Counted from the first letter of the stretch, positions 24,400 to 32,256 are shown. The stretch: 39,498 nt of DNA from Myxococcus sp. CA023 (GCF_010998615.1 NZ_JAAEAH010000086.1:1-39498); one strand, 5' to 3'. Numbers and translations are program-made. Notes: generated by a model from the sequence alone, not told the origin.

Positions 24400-24834
24400 A
24401 TGCAGCGCTTTGTCTCCTCCGCTCTTGTCGTCGTCCTGTTCACCGGCTGCGCCAGCTCGACGGTGATTCGCTCCAGTCCCAGCGGCGCCAAGGTCCGGTC
24501 GCGCTCGGGCGAAGTGCTCGGCCGGACGCCGTACGAGTACAGCGACTCGGCCACCGTCAACAACACGGAGAGCTTCACCTTGGAGTTGGACGGCCACGCT
24601 CCCGAGTACGTCACCATTCGGCGCGATCAATGGAGCGGGGCGCGCACCGCGGGCGGCATCGTCGGAGGACTGTTCGTCTTCCCCGTCTTCGCCACCCTGT
24701 TCTGGGCGGCGGACTACCGGGAGTCGTACCACGTAGAGCTCACCGCGCTGCCAGACAGCGAGCCAGAAGCGCCCGCGCCGCCTGTCCGGGCGCGCCGCGC
24801 GAGCAGCGAGAAGTCGCCCACTTCCCGTCGCTGA
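24400..24834 (+). CDS. Small lipoprotein with PEGA-like domain
   Basis: A 144-residue lipoprotein. The signal peptide ends in LFTGCASS (lipobox Cys16). The following IRSSPSGAKVRSRSGEVLGR, then TPYEYSD, is a PEGA-type pattern (SxPxGAxVxxxGxxxGxTP), common in surface and membrane proteins that contact cell-wall or sugar polymers. A hydrophobic stretch (GGIVGGLFVFPVFATLFWAA) near residues 88-107 may be membrane-associated. The C-terminus is Pro/Arg-rich. GAAGG lies 8 bases before the ATG. A strong hairpin follows the gene. Confidence 0.82.
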   Translation: MQRFVSSALVVVLFTGCASSTVIRSSPSGAKVRSRSGEVLGRTPYEYSDSATVNNTESFTLELDGHAPEYVTIRRDQWSGARTAGGIVGGLFVFPVFATLFWAADYRESYHVELTALPDSEPEAPAPPVRARRASSEKSPTSRR

Positions 24835-24888
24835 AGGGGACATGGTGGGCGCATGCGCGTCGTCCTCGATGTCCTGATGACAGCTATC

Positions 24889-24920
24889 CGGGCCCTGGTG
24901 TCTGCTGTCACCAGGGCCCG
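24889..24920 (+). terminator. Perfect 12-bp hairpin after the PEGA-like lipoprotein
   Basis: CGGGCCCTGGTG (24889-24900) pairs perfectly with CACCAGGGCCCG (24909-24920) around an 8-base loop, 54 bases after the stop codon. No T run follows, so it is likely a terminator or an RNA-stabilising hairpin. Confidence 0.55.
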
Positions 24921-25068
24921 CGTATCGCTCGAGACGTGCCTCCCTCCAACTCATTGAAACCACAGGGGGGCATTGGCCACACCGTTCGACATGGGCATGG
25001 CACGTCGGCTGCAGTGGGACAGTCCATCGCTGTACTGACCCTTCCACCAGCCTTCCGAGGAGCCTCCC

Positions 25069-26244
25069 ATGTCCCCCCGCCGCATCGGTTCGACCCCGCC
25101 CCGTACCGCGACGCTCCCTTCCTCCACGCGGCCCCAGTCCAAGCTTCCGGCGCGTGCGTCCACGCTCCCCGCCTCGACGCCCGCGGCGACGCCCACGCAG
25201 CCTGTGGCGACCGCGCCCGCGGTGACGGCCACCAAGCCCACGGTGACCCCTCCTGGCGCGACTGCGCCGGCGGCCACGGACTCAAAGCCCCTGAAGCACC
25301 CGGGCATGCCCGAGGGGGCGCCCTCCTACAGCCCCTGGGAGCTGAGCACGGGCCAGGCGTCGAGCGTGATGGTGAGCGGTGGTGACAACAAGCTCACGGC
25401 GCCTCCGGCCGCGAAGCAGAAGCTGTTCGTCGACAAGCCGGGCAGCCCCTTCCAGAAGGACACCTTTGGCGGAACGGTGAGCGGCAACGTGGGCTCGATG
25501 CAGGCCTCCACCTCGAGCTACAGCGGCAGTGGCGTGCACCATTACTCGGCCCAGGCGGAGCTGCGTGGGCCTCACGTCGGCTACGAACTGCAGAAGACGC
25601 ACGCGGGCCGTCTGGGTGTGACCAGCGGCCAGGTCTCCGCCGAGGCCAACACGTTCAAGGCGCAGGCCCAGGTAGGTGTGTCGCTCGACAGGAACGAGCA
25701 CGCCTACACGGCCGCGTTGACGGCCAAGGCGGAGACGGGCGTGGGCGTCACGGCGAGCGCGAGCCACGACTTCAACCGGCACGTGGGCGGGTACGTCAAG
25801 GGTGAGGCCTCCGCCTCCGCCTCCGCCTACGCCGAGGGCGTGGCCAGCCTGGACCCGAAGATGGGCACGGCGATGCTCTCGGGGCAGGTGGGCGCGGCCG
25901 CCACGGCGGGGGCGTATGTCACGGCGGGTGGCCACGTGGGCCGGCTGCACGGCTCGGTCACCGGGGGCGCGGTGGCGGGCGCGGCGGCCCAGGCGGGCGG
26001 CAAGCTCGGCCTGGAGAATGGCTTCCTCAAGCACTCCGCGGACGTCAACGCCGCCGTGGGCGTGGGCACCCACGTGAAGGCCGACGTGGCGGTCGACCTG
26101 CGTCACCACCTGAAGCCGGGCATCTCGGCGGGCCTGCGCCCCGCGCTCGCTGGCGCCACGAGCGTGGCCTCGCCCGCGAGCACCATCGAGCCGGAGAAGT
26201 CGCGCGTCGAGAAGTTCCTCGCCAAGGCCTTCCACAAGGCCTGA
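25069..26244 (+). CDS. Ala/Gly-rich protein with disordered Pro/Thr N-terminus
   Basis: A 391-residue protein of no family I recognise. Residues 1-85 are rich in Pro, Thr, Ala and Ser and likely disordered; no signal peptide is visible. From about residue 125 the sequence alternates small and polar residues in strand-like runs with recurring Ala/Gly clusters (SAEANTFKAQAQVGVSLDRN, LTAKAETGVGVTASASHDFN, GKLGLENGFLKHSADVNAAV). This is reminiscent of the repetitive Ala/Gly domains found in some polymorphic-toxin and adhesin proteins. It ends in a short Lys/His-rich helix (SRVEKFLAKAFHKA). GAGGAG precedes the ATG. An excellent intrinsic terminator follows, so it is transcribed alone or as the last gene. 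Export by a dedicated system is possible but unsupported. Confidence 0.75.
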   Translation: MSPRRIGSTPPRTATLPSSTRPQSKLPARASTLPASTPAATPTQPVATAPAVTATKPTVTPPGATAPAATDSKPLKHPGMPEGAPSYSPWELSTGQASSVMVSGGDNKLTAPPAAKQKLFVDKPGSPFQKDTFGGTVSGNVGSMQASTSSYSGSGVHHYSAQAELRGPHVGYELQKTHAGRLGVTSGQVSAEANTFKAQAQVGVSLDRNEHAYTAALTAKAETGVGVTASASHDFNRHVGGYVKGEASASASAYAEGVASLDPKMGTAMLSGQVGAAATAGAYVTAGGHVGRLHGSVTGGAVAGAAAQAGGKLGLENGFLKHSADVNAAVGVGTHVKADVAVDLRHHLKPGISAGLRPALAGATSVASPASTIEPEKSRVEKFLAKAFHKA

Positions 26245-26291
26245 CATGCCCGCCGAGCGGCGGCCTCGATTCCCGCCGCCTCCATACTCAG

Positions 26292-26326
26292 AAGCCCAGC
26301 AATCTCATTGGGTTGCTGGGCTTTTT
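26292..26326 (+). terminator. Rho-independent terminator
   Basis: AAGCCCAGCAA (26292-26302) pairs perfectly with TTGCTGGGCTT (26313-26323) around a 10-base loop and runs into TTTTT. It sits 47 bases after the Ala/Gly-rich gene and is the clearest intrinsic terminator in the window. Confidence 0.9.
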
Positions 26327-26567
26327 CTTCGCCCTCGTGTCCTCATGTGCCCTCAGTGGTGCCTCTGCGGCGTCCGCGGGGGCAAGTCCCGAATCCTGTG
26401 TAGATGGTTCGGAGGGGGGCAGGGGAGGAAAGCACCTTGGCGGCATCGAATCATCGGCGTGTGGCAGCGGGTGAGCGGGAGCGTGGAGGAGTTCACGCCT
26501 CGAGCGGGACGGCGCGCGCTGGGCGCATGCATTGAGGCGCTGTCATTCGTGGGGGATAGTCGCGCCG

Positions 26568-27722
26568 ATGCTCATCGGGATTCCCGCACTCGACGCGACG
26601 GACTGGTCACGGCTGGTACACGCCTATGGCCGCGCCACTGACACGCCTGAACACCTTCGTTCCCTGCTCATCGAGGACGCGGAGGCCCGCGGCGCAGCCA
26701 TGCAGCACCTGTGGTCGGCCATCATTCATCAGGGCACCGTCTTCCCCGCGACGGCTCCGGTTGCACTCGTGATTCTCGGGTTGCTCGACGACGCGAGGCT
26801 GGATGCGGGCGAGGAGCCCGTTCGCGCGGAGTTGCTCTTGTTCCTGACGCGTGTGGTGGACGCCTTCGAGCGGAGTGGCGCGACGATGGAGGACCTGGAG
26901 TCGATGGCCCGGTTCGACCTGGGGCCGCTACTGGACGCGGACGACGATGATGCCATCTACGAGGACGAGGACGCCTCGAACGCGCTCCATGCGCAGTCCG
27001 TGCTGGCGTGTGTCCGGGTGGCGCCGTTCCTGACCCGTTCGCTGCTGGCCAACCTGGACCATGCGGATGCCCGGGTGCGGATGCACGCGGCGATGGCCGC
27101 CACCGCGCACGCCGCGTCACCGGCGTCGGACGTGCGGCCGGGCGAACTGGTGGAGCGGCTGACGGAGATGGCGATGCGGACGGTGGATGTGGCGGAGCGA
27201 TGCTCCCTGCTCCTGGCGCTGGGGGAGCTCAACGTGTCCCTGGAGAACCTCCTGTCGGATGCGGAGCCCTCGGTGCGCCTCTGCGCGGCGATGGCTCCGT
27301 CCCTGGCGCGGAGCGAGGTCGCGACACGCGAGTTGCGCACCGCGCTGGAGCAGCATGCCGCGCACATCAACGACTGGTTCCCGGTGAAGCCGCCGCAGCT
27401 TCCGATGCAGCCGCGCTTCACGGTCGTCCAGCGGCTCCTGGAGCGCGTCCCCGACTTCGACCTCGTGGTGGACGCGGCCGTGGCGGTCGCGCGGACCACC
27501 AAGAAGTCCTGGGTGGACTTCGAGTGGGGCCCCCTCCTCGTCCACGCCTTTCCGAGTGGAGATGGGGTGGTGAGGACAGAAGCACAGCGGCGCTTCCTCG
27601 CCGCGCTCGTGGATGCCTCGCACCTCTGGGACCCGCGCTTCGGCAACGCCGGGGGGCACTTTCGGAAGGCGGGGCTCCCCTATGAGCGCGAGGCGTGCGC
27701 GAGGCTCGTGAGCACGGCGTGA
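26568..27722 (+). CDS. HEAT-repeat-like protein
   Basis: A 384-residue helical protein with no signal peptide. Repeating helix pairs carry the L..L.D....VR..A..A pattern of HEAT/armadillo repeats (LLANLDHADARVRMHAAMAA, NLLSDAEPSVRLCAAMAPSL). An acidic insert (LLDADDDDAIYEDEDASNAL) stands out. Such proteins are protein-binding scaffolds. The start at 26568 follows a GGGGGA run by 11 bases; a longer frame adds 12 residues. It lies 323 bases after the Ala/Gly-rich gene, with a terminator between, so the two are separate transcripts. Confidence 0.82.
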   Translation: MLIGIPALDATDWSRLVHAYGRATDTPEHLRSLLIEDAEARGAAMQHLWSAIIHQGTVFPATAPVALVILGLLDDARLDAGEEPVRAELLLFLTRVVDAFERSGATMEDLESMARFDLGPLLDADDDDAIYEDEDASNALHAQSVLACVRVAPFLTRSLLANLDHADARVRMHAAMAATAHAASPASDVRPGELVERLTEMAMRTVDVAERCSLLLALGELNVSLENLLSDAEPSVRLCAAMAPSLARSEVATRELRTALEQHAAHINDWFPVKPPQLPMQPRFTVVQRLLERVPDFDLVVDAAVAVARTTKKSWVDFEWGPLLVHAFPSGDGVVRTEAQRRFLAALVDASHLWDPRFGNAGGHFRKAGLPYEREACARLVSTA

Positions 27723-27831
27723 AGGGGCGGGCTGCCACGCGCCTCTCGGCTCGGAGGACGCGGTTTGCTCAACCGTCCGAACGGAACACGAGGTTCGAGC
27801 TCCCTGCGTGAGCACGCTCCGGCCTCTCGCT

Positions 27832-27855
27832 CCGTCCCGGAGGGCACCGGGACGG
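27832..27855 (+). terminator. Hairpin downstream of the HEAT-repeat gene
   Basis: CCGTCCCGG and CCGGGACGG pair perfectly over 9 bp around a 6-base loop. It is 109 bases after the HEAT gene stop and abuts the ATG of a doubtful small ORF. It may terminate the HEAT transcript; there is no T run. Confidence 0.4.
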
Positions 27856-28131
27856 ATGGAGGCCGTGTCTCCTGGAGCGACCTCAGGACGTGTCGCCCTC
27901 GAGCTACTCTGCGGGGCGTGCCTCTCCCAAGCGGAGCAGGAGGACTTCGGACATTGGGCTCAGCAGCACCTGGACGCGCAACCGCGCCGAATCGCGGAGC
28001 CGTTCGCACCCGCGCTCACGCGGCTGCTCGCGGAGCAGGTTTCGCCACTGCCTGGCCGGGTGTTCCTTGGCGGGGCCGTTGGCTCACACTGGCTCCTGGG
28101 AGCCCCAGGAGCTGAGCGCGGATCGGTATAG
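27856..28131 (+). CDS. Hypothetical small protein (doubtful)
   Basis: A 91-residue frame with moderately coding-like content (LELLCGACLSQAEQEDFGHW, then RRIAEPFAPALTRLLAEQV, then GRVFLGGAVGSHWLLG). Most codons end in G or C. No family was recognised, no good SD is present, and a 9-bp hairpin touches the ATG. A GTG at 27808 would add 16 residues. It could be the damaged 3' part of a larger gene, since the same frame reopens after its stop and leads into the next ORF. Confidence 0.4.
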   Translation: MEAVSPGATSGRVALELLCGACLSQAEQEDFGHWAQQHLDAQPRRIAEPFAPALTRLLAEQVSPLPGRVFLGGAVGSHWLLGAPGAERGSV

Positions 28132-28152
28132 CTGGGTGGTTGTGCATCAACG

Positions 28153-28329
28153 ATGCAGACGCCTGTTTCAGTTGACCGCGTCCCTCAGCAGATTCCCGAA
28201 GGAGTCCGAGAGGCGGGGGCAGACCAAGCGCTCATGGTGACGCTTTTCAGTCCCGACCAATCCGGCAGACGATATGTGACTGTCGCGTACAATCCGGAGC
28301 CCTGTCGGGTCAGCAGCAACAGCGTTTAG
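28153..28329 (+). CDS. Hypothetical 58-residue protein or gene fragment
   Basis: An ATG at 28153 opens MQTPVSVDRVPQQIPEGVRE, followed by QALMVTLFSPDQSGRRYVTV, and ends YNPEPCRVSSNSV. The composition and the strand-like segment look like real protein. It is in the same frame as the preceding ORF, separated by a TAG at 28129-28131 and seven codons, so the two may be halves of one broken gene. No SD is seen and no family is recognised. Confidence 0.4.
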   Translation: MQTPVSVDRVPQQIPEGVREAGADQALMVTLFSPDQSGRRYVTVAYNPEPCRVSSNSV

Positions 28330-28455
28330 GATTCAATAATGTCAGGCGGTGTATGGGGTCTCACGGGTCCACCCGCCGAATGTCTGCCCTGGAGTGGCTC
28401 CAACTCGTATGCATTGGGGATGCGCCGTGGCTATCACGACCCGACAGCCTGTCTT

Positions 28456-28794
28456 TCATGCAATGCGAAGTCTGCTGGGCATGGGCTCAGCCTCCAATGC
28501 AAAGAGTGTCGCGCCGAGCTCGACGACCGCGACGCAGGCGTCTGCCGCAGCCCCGGATTGGAGGGCGACGTCGGCAAACCTCATGGAGTCCTTCATCCAG
28601 TCCGGATACGTGATTGGCATCACCAAGCAGCGAGGACGGATGGTCAACGGGATGCGAAGATCAAGTCTCGCCTTCAGGAACTCCAGCAAGACCGCTGGGG
28701 CTGAAGCTGCCGTCGTCGGGGTGCCGTATCGGGGGCCCTCGCCCGCTTCCAGCGTCAGGCCAATGGGCAGCTCGGTAGGTGCGTCCAACTCCAA
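28456..28794 (-). CDS. Hypothetical protein, possibly 5'-truncated
   Basis: A 112-residue minus-strand frame with good coding character: about 72% of codons end in G or C by hand count, with protein-like segments (ELPIGLTLEAGEGPRYGTPT, LLEFLKARLDLRIPLTIRPR, YPDWMKDSMRFADVALQSG). The only start is a TTG at 28794 with no SD. The frame stays open upstream through the hairpins to a TAA at 28883-28885, which suggests either a rare start or a lost 5' end. No family was recognised. The plus-strand frames over this stretch are less convincing. Confidence 0.5.
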   Translation of the reverse strand: MELDAPTELPIGLTLEAGEGPRYGTPTTAASAPAVLLEFLKARLDLRIPLTIRPRCLVMPITYPDWMKDSMRFADVALQSGAAADACVAVVELGATLFALEAEPMPSRLRIA

Positions 28795-28819
28795 GGGCGG
28801 ATGGGCTTCCGACCGGTGC

Positions 28820-28880
28820 GCCCAGGCCCCCCGTGTCAGGGGCCTGGGCAGGTCCGACTCACCGTCAGGTGAGCCGGACC
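28820..28880 (-). terminator. Two tandem hairpins after the acidic-repeat lipoprotein
   Basis: The first hairpin has GCCCAGGCCCC (28820-28830) with GGGGCCTGGGC (28839-28849), a perfect 11 bp. The second, 28851-28880, pairs GGTCCGACTCACC with GGTGAGCCGGACC with one mismatch around a short loop. On the minus strand they follow the stop of the repeat lipoprotein at once and likely end its transcript. Confidence 0.6.
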
Positions 28881-28884
28881 GCGG

Positions 28885-29976
28885 TTACTTCCTGCCCTTG
28901 AAGGAGTCGAGCGAGGGGCAGTAGGTGGCGTACCCGTGGCCGGTGATGGCGCCATTTCCGTAGAGGCCATTCAAGTCGAAGGCCACGAAGTGCGATTCGG
29001 GAGGGGTACCGCTCAGGACGCAGGTGGGGCAGAGCGAGGCCGCCACAGGTGTGAAGGTGAGGCTCGTGCTGTGCAGGAAGTACGCAGTAGTGAGCGCGCC
29101 CTCGAAGTCGACGAGCGTCGCTGTCGGCTCGCCCGGCATGGATCCTACCTGCGGCGTTGCGTCCACCGGCATCCTCACCTTGTGAACGTTGACCAGCTGC
29201 GGCGGGAGCGGCGAATCCTCGGAGGGGCACTCACCCGGCGCGCCGTTGTTGAGCTCGATCCAAAGCTCCCACGGGGCCTCCGGGTTGTCCGTCTCTTCAT
29301 ATCCGAAGTAGGCGCTGGTCAAGACACGCTGGTTCTCGCCCAGTCGAATCGTGGTCGCGGTTTCCTGGCACTCGCCCTCGCAAACGGTGAACGGATCCGG
29401 GTTGGTGCCAGCGTCGGGGTCAGTGCCCCCGTCTGGGTCGGTGCCAGCGTCGGGGTCAGTGCCCCCGTCCGGGTCGGTGCCAGCGTCGGGGTCGGTGCCT
29501 GCATCCGGGTCGGTGCCAGCGTCGGGGTCGGTGCCTGCATCCGGGTCGGTGCCTGCGTCCGGCTCAGTGCCCGCGTCGGGCTCGGTGCCTGCATCCGGGT
29601 CAGTGCCTGCGTCCGGCTCGGTGCCTGCGTCCGGCTCGGTGCCTGCGTCGGGCTCAGTGCCCGCGTCGGGCTCGGTGCCTGCATCCGGGTCAGTGCCTGC
29701 GTCCGGCTCGGTACCTGCGTCCGGCTCAGTGCCTGCGTCGGGCTCGGTACCCGCGTCCGGCTCAGTGCCTGCGTCCGGCTCGGTACCCGCGTCCGGCTCA
29801 ATGCCCGCGTCCGGCTCAATGCCCGCGTCCGGCTCGATGCCTGCGTCGGGCTGAACACCCGCATCAAATCCCGCGTCCGGCGTCGGATCGACGTCATCGG
29901 AGCCACAGCCGGAAAGTGCGGGAGCGACTGTGAGGGAGAGTATCAACAGGGAGCGTATCGAGAGTCGCAGGTTCAT
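28885..29976 (-). CDS. Lipoprotein with about 25 acidic hexapeptide repeats
   Basis: A 363-residue lipoprotein. The signal peptide ends in ALSGCGS (lipobox). Immediately after come about 25 copies of the hexapeptide T/I-E/D-P-D-A-G, occasionally PDGG, forming an acidic, flexible 150-residue spacer. The C-terminal 165 residues form a domain with paired Cys (VCEGECQETATTIRLG, LCPTCVLSG) and aromatic strands (YFGYEETDNPEAPWELWIEL); no family was recognised. The design, a lipid anchor with a long negatively charged stalk and a head domain, suggests surface display. The ATG at 29976 opens the signal peptide; the longer frame to 30066 is not export-like. No SD is obvious. Repeat number could change by slippage in 18-base steps without breaking the frame. 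Confidence 0.88.
   Translation of the reverse strand: MNLRLSIRSLLILSLTVAPALSGCGSDDVDPTPDAGFDAGVQPDAGIEPDAGIEPDAGIEPDAGTEPDAGTEPDAGTEPDAGTEPDAGTEPDAGTDPDAGTEPDAGTEPDAGTEPDAGTEPDAGTDPDAGTEPDAGTEPDAGTDPDAGTDPDAGTDPDAGTDPDAGTDPDGGTDPDAGTDPDGGTDPDAGTNPDPFTVCEGECQETATTIRLGENQRVLTSAYFGYEETDNPEAPWELWIELNNGAPGECPSEDSPLPPQLVNVHKVRMPVDATPQVGSMPGEPTATLVDFEGALTTAYFLHSTSLTFTPVAASLCPTCVLSGTPPESHFVAFDLNGLYGNGAITGHGYATYCPSLDSFKGRK
29405..29857. repeat. 18-bp coding tandem repeat array
   Basis: About 25 degenerate copies of an 18-base unit that encodes the PDAG-type hexapeptide on the minus strand. Copies differ mainly at silent sites (CGTCGG versus CGTCCGG-type variants) and in Glu versus Asp codons; runs of identical copies suggest recent expansion. 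Confidence 0.9.
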
Positions 29977-30135
29977 TTCGTTGATTGTCACGGGTTTCTC
30001 GCGGAGATGCGAGGGGGCCCGGCCTTCTGCGTCACAGCTTCGTTGCATCGAGGCGGACGTGTCCACATGCCGCGAACACTGTTCCGGGCCGTCTCAAGTG
30101 CTTAACGCCGTGCTTTCACGATGTTTCCGGGACTG

Positions 30136-30161
30136 GCCTGGATGCCCAGCAGCATCCAGGC
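30136..30161 (-). terminator. Perfect 10-bp hairpin
   Basis: GCCTGGATGC and GCATCCAGGC pair around CCAGCA. On the minus strand it follows the aldo/keto reductase remnant by 81 bases and precedes the repeat lipoprotein, so it probably once ended the reductase transcript. Confidence 0.45.
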
Positions 30162-30242
30162 GTCAAGACGGACGAGCACACCGGAACACATGAAAGGCCG
30201 CACCGAGGAGTCCCTCAGCGGAAGCACCGCTGATGTGCAGAC

Positions 30243-30517
30243 TCAAATCATCCCATCCCAACCCGCACGACACCGGCGGAGCGCGTCGTGGATGGCTTCC
30301 GCGAAGTCCGCGGGCAGAGGTCCTTTCTCCAGCGTCCGGATGTTCCGCTGCAGGTGCTCAAGCCTCCCGGTGCCCACGATGCACGTGGACACGCCAGGGG
30401 CGTGTGCGGCGAAGCGCAGGGCCACATCGCTCCAGTCCAACCCCGCGCGTCGAGTGCCAGGGGCCGCATCCGGTGCCAGCACTGCATGGCCTGATGGAGC
30501 CCCGCATCAGCTGGAGT
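30243..30517 (-). pseudogene. Aldo/keto reductase remnant (C-terminal third, frameshifted)
   Basis: The minus strand encodes the C-terminus typical of a family of aldo/keto reductases: DWSDVALRFAAHAPGVSTCI, then VGTGRLEHLQRNIRTLEKGP, then LPADFAEAIHDALRRC and GWDGMI. The preceding piece (QAMQCWHRMRPLALDAR) lies in a different frame. One missing base near 30440, in the GGGG-T stretch, would join the two as DARG-LDWSDV. Open frame stops at a TGA at 30518-30520, and nothing like the catalytic Asp/Tyr/Lys/His part was found in the 248 bases up to the next gene. It is therefore a 5'-deleted, frameshifted pseudogene. Confidence 0.75.
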
Positions 30518-30765
30518 TCACTGCATGTCACAGGGGTGTTGACGCGGCGGCGCGATGCACCACGGCCTCCAGGGAAGGTCGCCGGCGTGCGAACCCGCTC
30601 GCCTGCTTTCCCTCGCGTCCGGCACCATCTGCCTGGCTCGACTTCGGTTCATCACGAGTGTTCGGTGCCATCGGAAACAGTTCTCAACTTGCGCTGGATT
30701 CGTGGCTTGCTCCGCACCTGTATCGGTTGGTGCGTGCAGTCGCTCCCGGGAGCAATTAGAGCCCG

Positions 30766-32256
30766 ATGCACGCCATGAACCCGTTCCCCGTGTATCGCGT
30801 CTCAGGCCTGCTCCTTGTATTCGCGCTCGTCTCAGGAGGCGACGCAGGCGCGGCGCCCGCGGATGCCCCCCTGGCGTCGAAGGAGTGCGTCGAGGCCGTT
30901 CCCGCGGAGCCCCGGCTCCTTGTGCCGGAGCTCGTGCACCCGCCTCGCCGCGCCATCTGGAACGCGCCGGACGGAGGAGGGCGCAATTTCGTTGTGCCCA
31001 TCGTGGAGATGGGCGCCTTCCACGCCATCTTCTGGGGGACGGCGAAGCTCCTCGGCAAGCCCTACGCGGACATCTCGCTGGAGACCATGCGTCGCAACGT
31101 CTCCAATGGCTGGGCGTGGGACGAGGATGCGTTCGCGACCAATGCGCTCGGGCACCCCTACCAGGGCTCGCTGGCCTACACCGCGGCGCGCTCGAGCGGC
31201 TTCGGCTTCTGGGGCTCGGTCCCGTTCACGGTCGCGTCAAGCGTGCTGTGGGAGCTGTTCATGGAGTCTGAGACTCCATCCACGAACGACCTCATTACAA
31301 CGTCCATCGGGGGCGTCGTGCTGGGCGAGGTCCTGCATCGCACCGCGCTCGCGATTCTCGACGAAGGCGAACCCACGGTGGCGCGCTCGGTGCTCTCGCT
31401 GCTCGTGGAACCCGTGGGCGGCATCAACCGTTACCTCTTCGGCCGCCGCAAGAACGACTTCCTCCCGGTGCAGGGGAACTTCCTCCAGTTGATGGCCGGC
31501 TTCACGAGCAACGTCGACAACTACAACGACATCGACGGCACGCGCTTCGATGTTCCCAACAAGATGGAGGGGCACCTCGGCGTCGAAATGGTCTACGGCC
31601 CCCCGCAGCTCACCACGGGCGACTATGACCAGCCCTTCGACTACTTCACGCTCACCGCGCGCATGGGCATCTCGCGCGACACGCTGACGGTGGGCTTCTT
31701 CAGCCGAGGGCTTCTCTACGGCGACCGCTTCAAGTTCCGCTCGATTTCGGGACTCTGGGGCTTGATGGCGGGCTACGACTTCGCCAACCCGAACACGCTG
31801 CGCGTTTCCACGGTCAGCCTCGGCATCGGCGGCGTGGCGCAGGTTCCGCTCACGCCTCAGCTCACCCTGGACGTCACCGCGAACATGGCCGGGGTGCCGT
31901 TTGGCCATGGCGGCGGTCTCACCTCGCCGGAGTCCGCCCGTGACTACCACTTCGGGCCTGGGGCGCAGTCGGCCTTCGAGCTGAGCCTGGTGCGGCGGGG
32001 TGTCGGGCGCGTCGGCGTGTCCGTGCGCAACTATCTCATCTCAGGCGCCTTCCTCGGAGAGGGCGTGGAGCTCATCACCTATGCCACCGCGCGTGCCGAG
32101 CTCCTGCTCGCCGGGCAACACGGCGTGGCGCTCGAAGCCTTCGTTGCCAATCGCGAGGGCGAGTTCGGCAGCGTTTCCGACACCATCCGCCAGCGTGCGA
32201 CGCAAATCCGTCTGCTTTGGACGGTCTCGAAGGGCTCGGGCTTCGGGACGCGCTGA
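30766..32256 (+). CDS. DUF3943 outer-membrane-associated protein
   Basis: A 496-residue exported protein. A signal peptide (GLLLVFALVSGGDAGAAPA) is followed by the DUF3943 core: FATNALGHPYQGSLAYTAAR, then SSGFGFWGS, then SSVLWELFMESETPSTNDLI and TTSIGGVVLGEVLHRTA. The C-terminal half has alternating amphipathic strands consistent with a beta-barrel (FDYFTLTARMGISRDTLTVG, SAFELSLVRRGVGRVGVSVR). Function of the family is unknown; it is found mostly in outer membranes. The ATG at 30766 is used; an alternative ATG 9 bases on is possible. GGGAGC lies 12 bases upstream. Confidence 0.88.
   Translation: MHAMNPFPVYRVSGLLLVFALVSGGDAGAAPADAPLASKECVEAVPAEPRLLVPELVHPPRRAIWNAPDGGGRNFVVPIVEMGAFHAIFWGTAKLLGKPYADISLETMRRNVSNGWAWDEDAFATNALGHPYQGSLAYTAARSSGFGFWGSVPFTVASSVLWELFMESETPSTNDLITTSIGGVVLGEVLHRTALAILDEGEPTVARSVLSLLVEPVGGINRYLFGRRKNDFLPVQGNFLQLMAGFTSNVDNYNDIDGTRFDVPNKMEGHLGVEMVYGPPQLTTGDYDQPFDYFTLTARMGISRDTLTVGFFSRGLLYGDRFKFRSISGLWGLMAGYDFANPNTLRVSTVSLGIGGVAQVPLTPQLTLDVTANMAGVPFGHGGGLTSPESARDYHFGPGAQSAFELSLVRRGVGRVGVSVRNYLISGAFLGEGVELITYATARAELLLAGQHGVALEAFVANREGEFGSVSDTIRQRATQIRLLWTVSKGSGFGTR

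Noticed and set aside
28339..28704. Plus-strand ORF with two CxxC motifs (CLSC, CKEC)
   Set aside because: It suggested a zinc ribbon, but codon use is weaker than on the minus strand, and the second half has no coding character. The CxxC pairs probably reflect chance.
29351..29854. Plus-strand ORF of repeated SVPASG units
   Set aside because: It is the antisense reading of the 18-bp repeat. The minus-strand frame has the lipobox and a folded C-terminal domain.
29405..29857. Possible CRISPR array
   Set aside because: The repeats are directly adjacent 18-base units without spacers and encode a regular hexapeptide.
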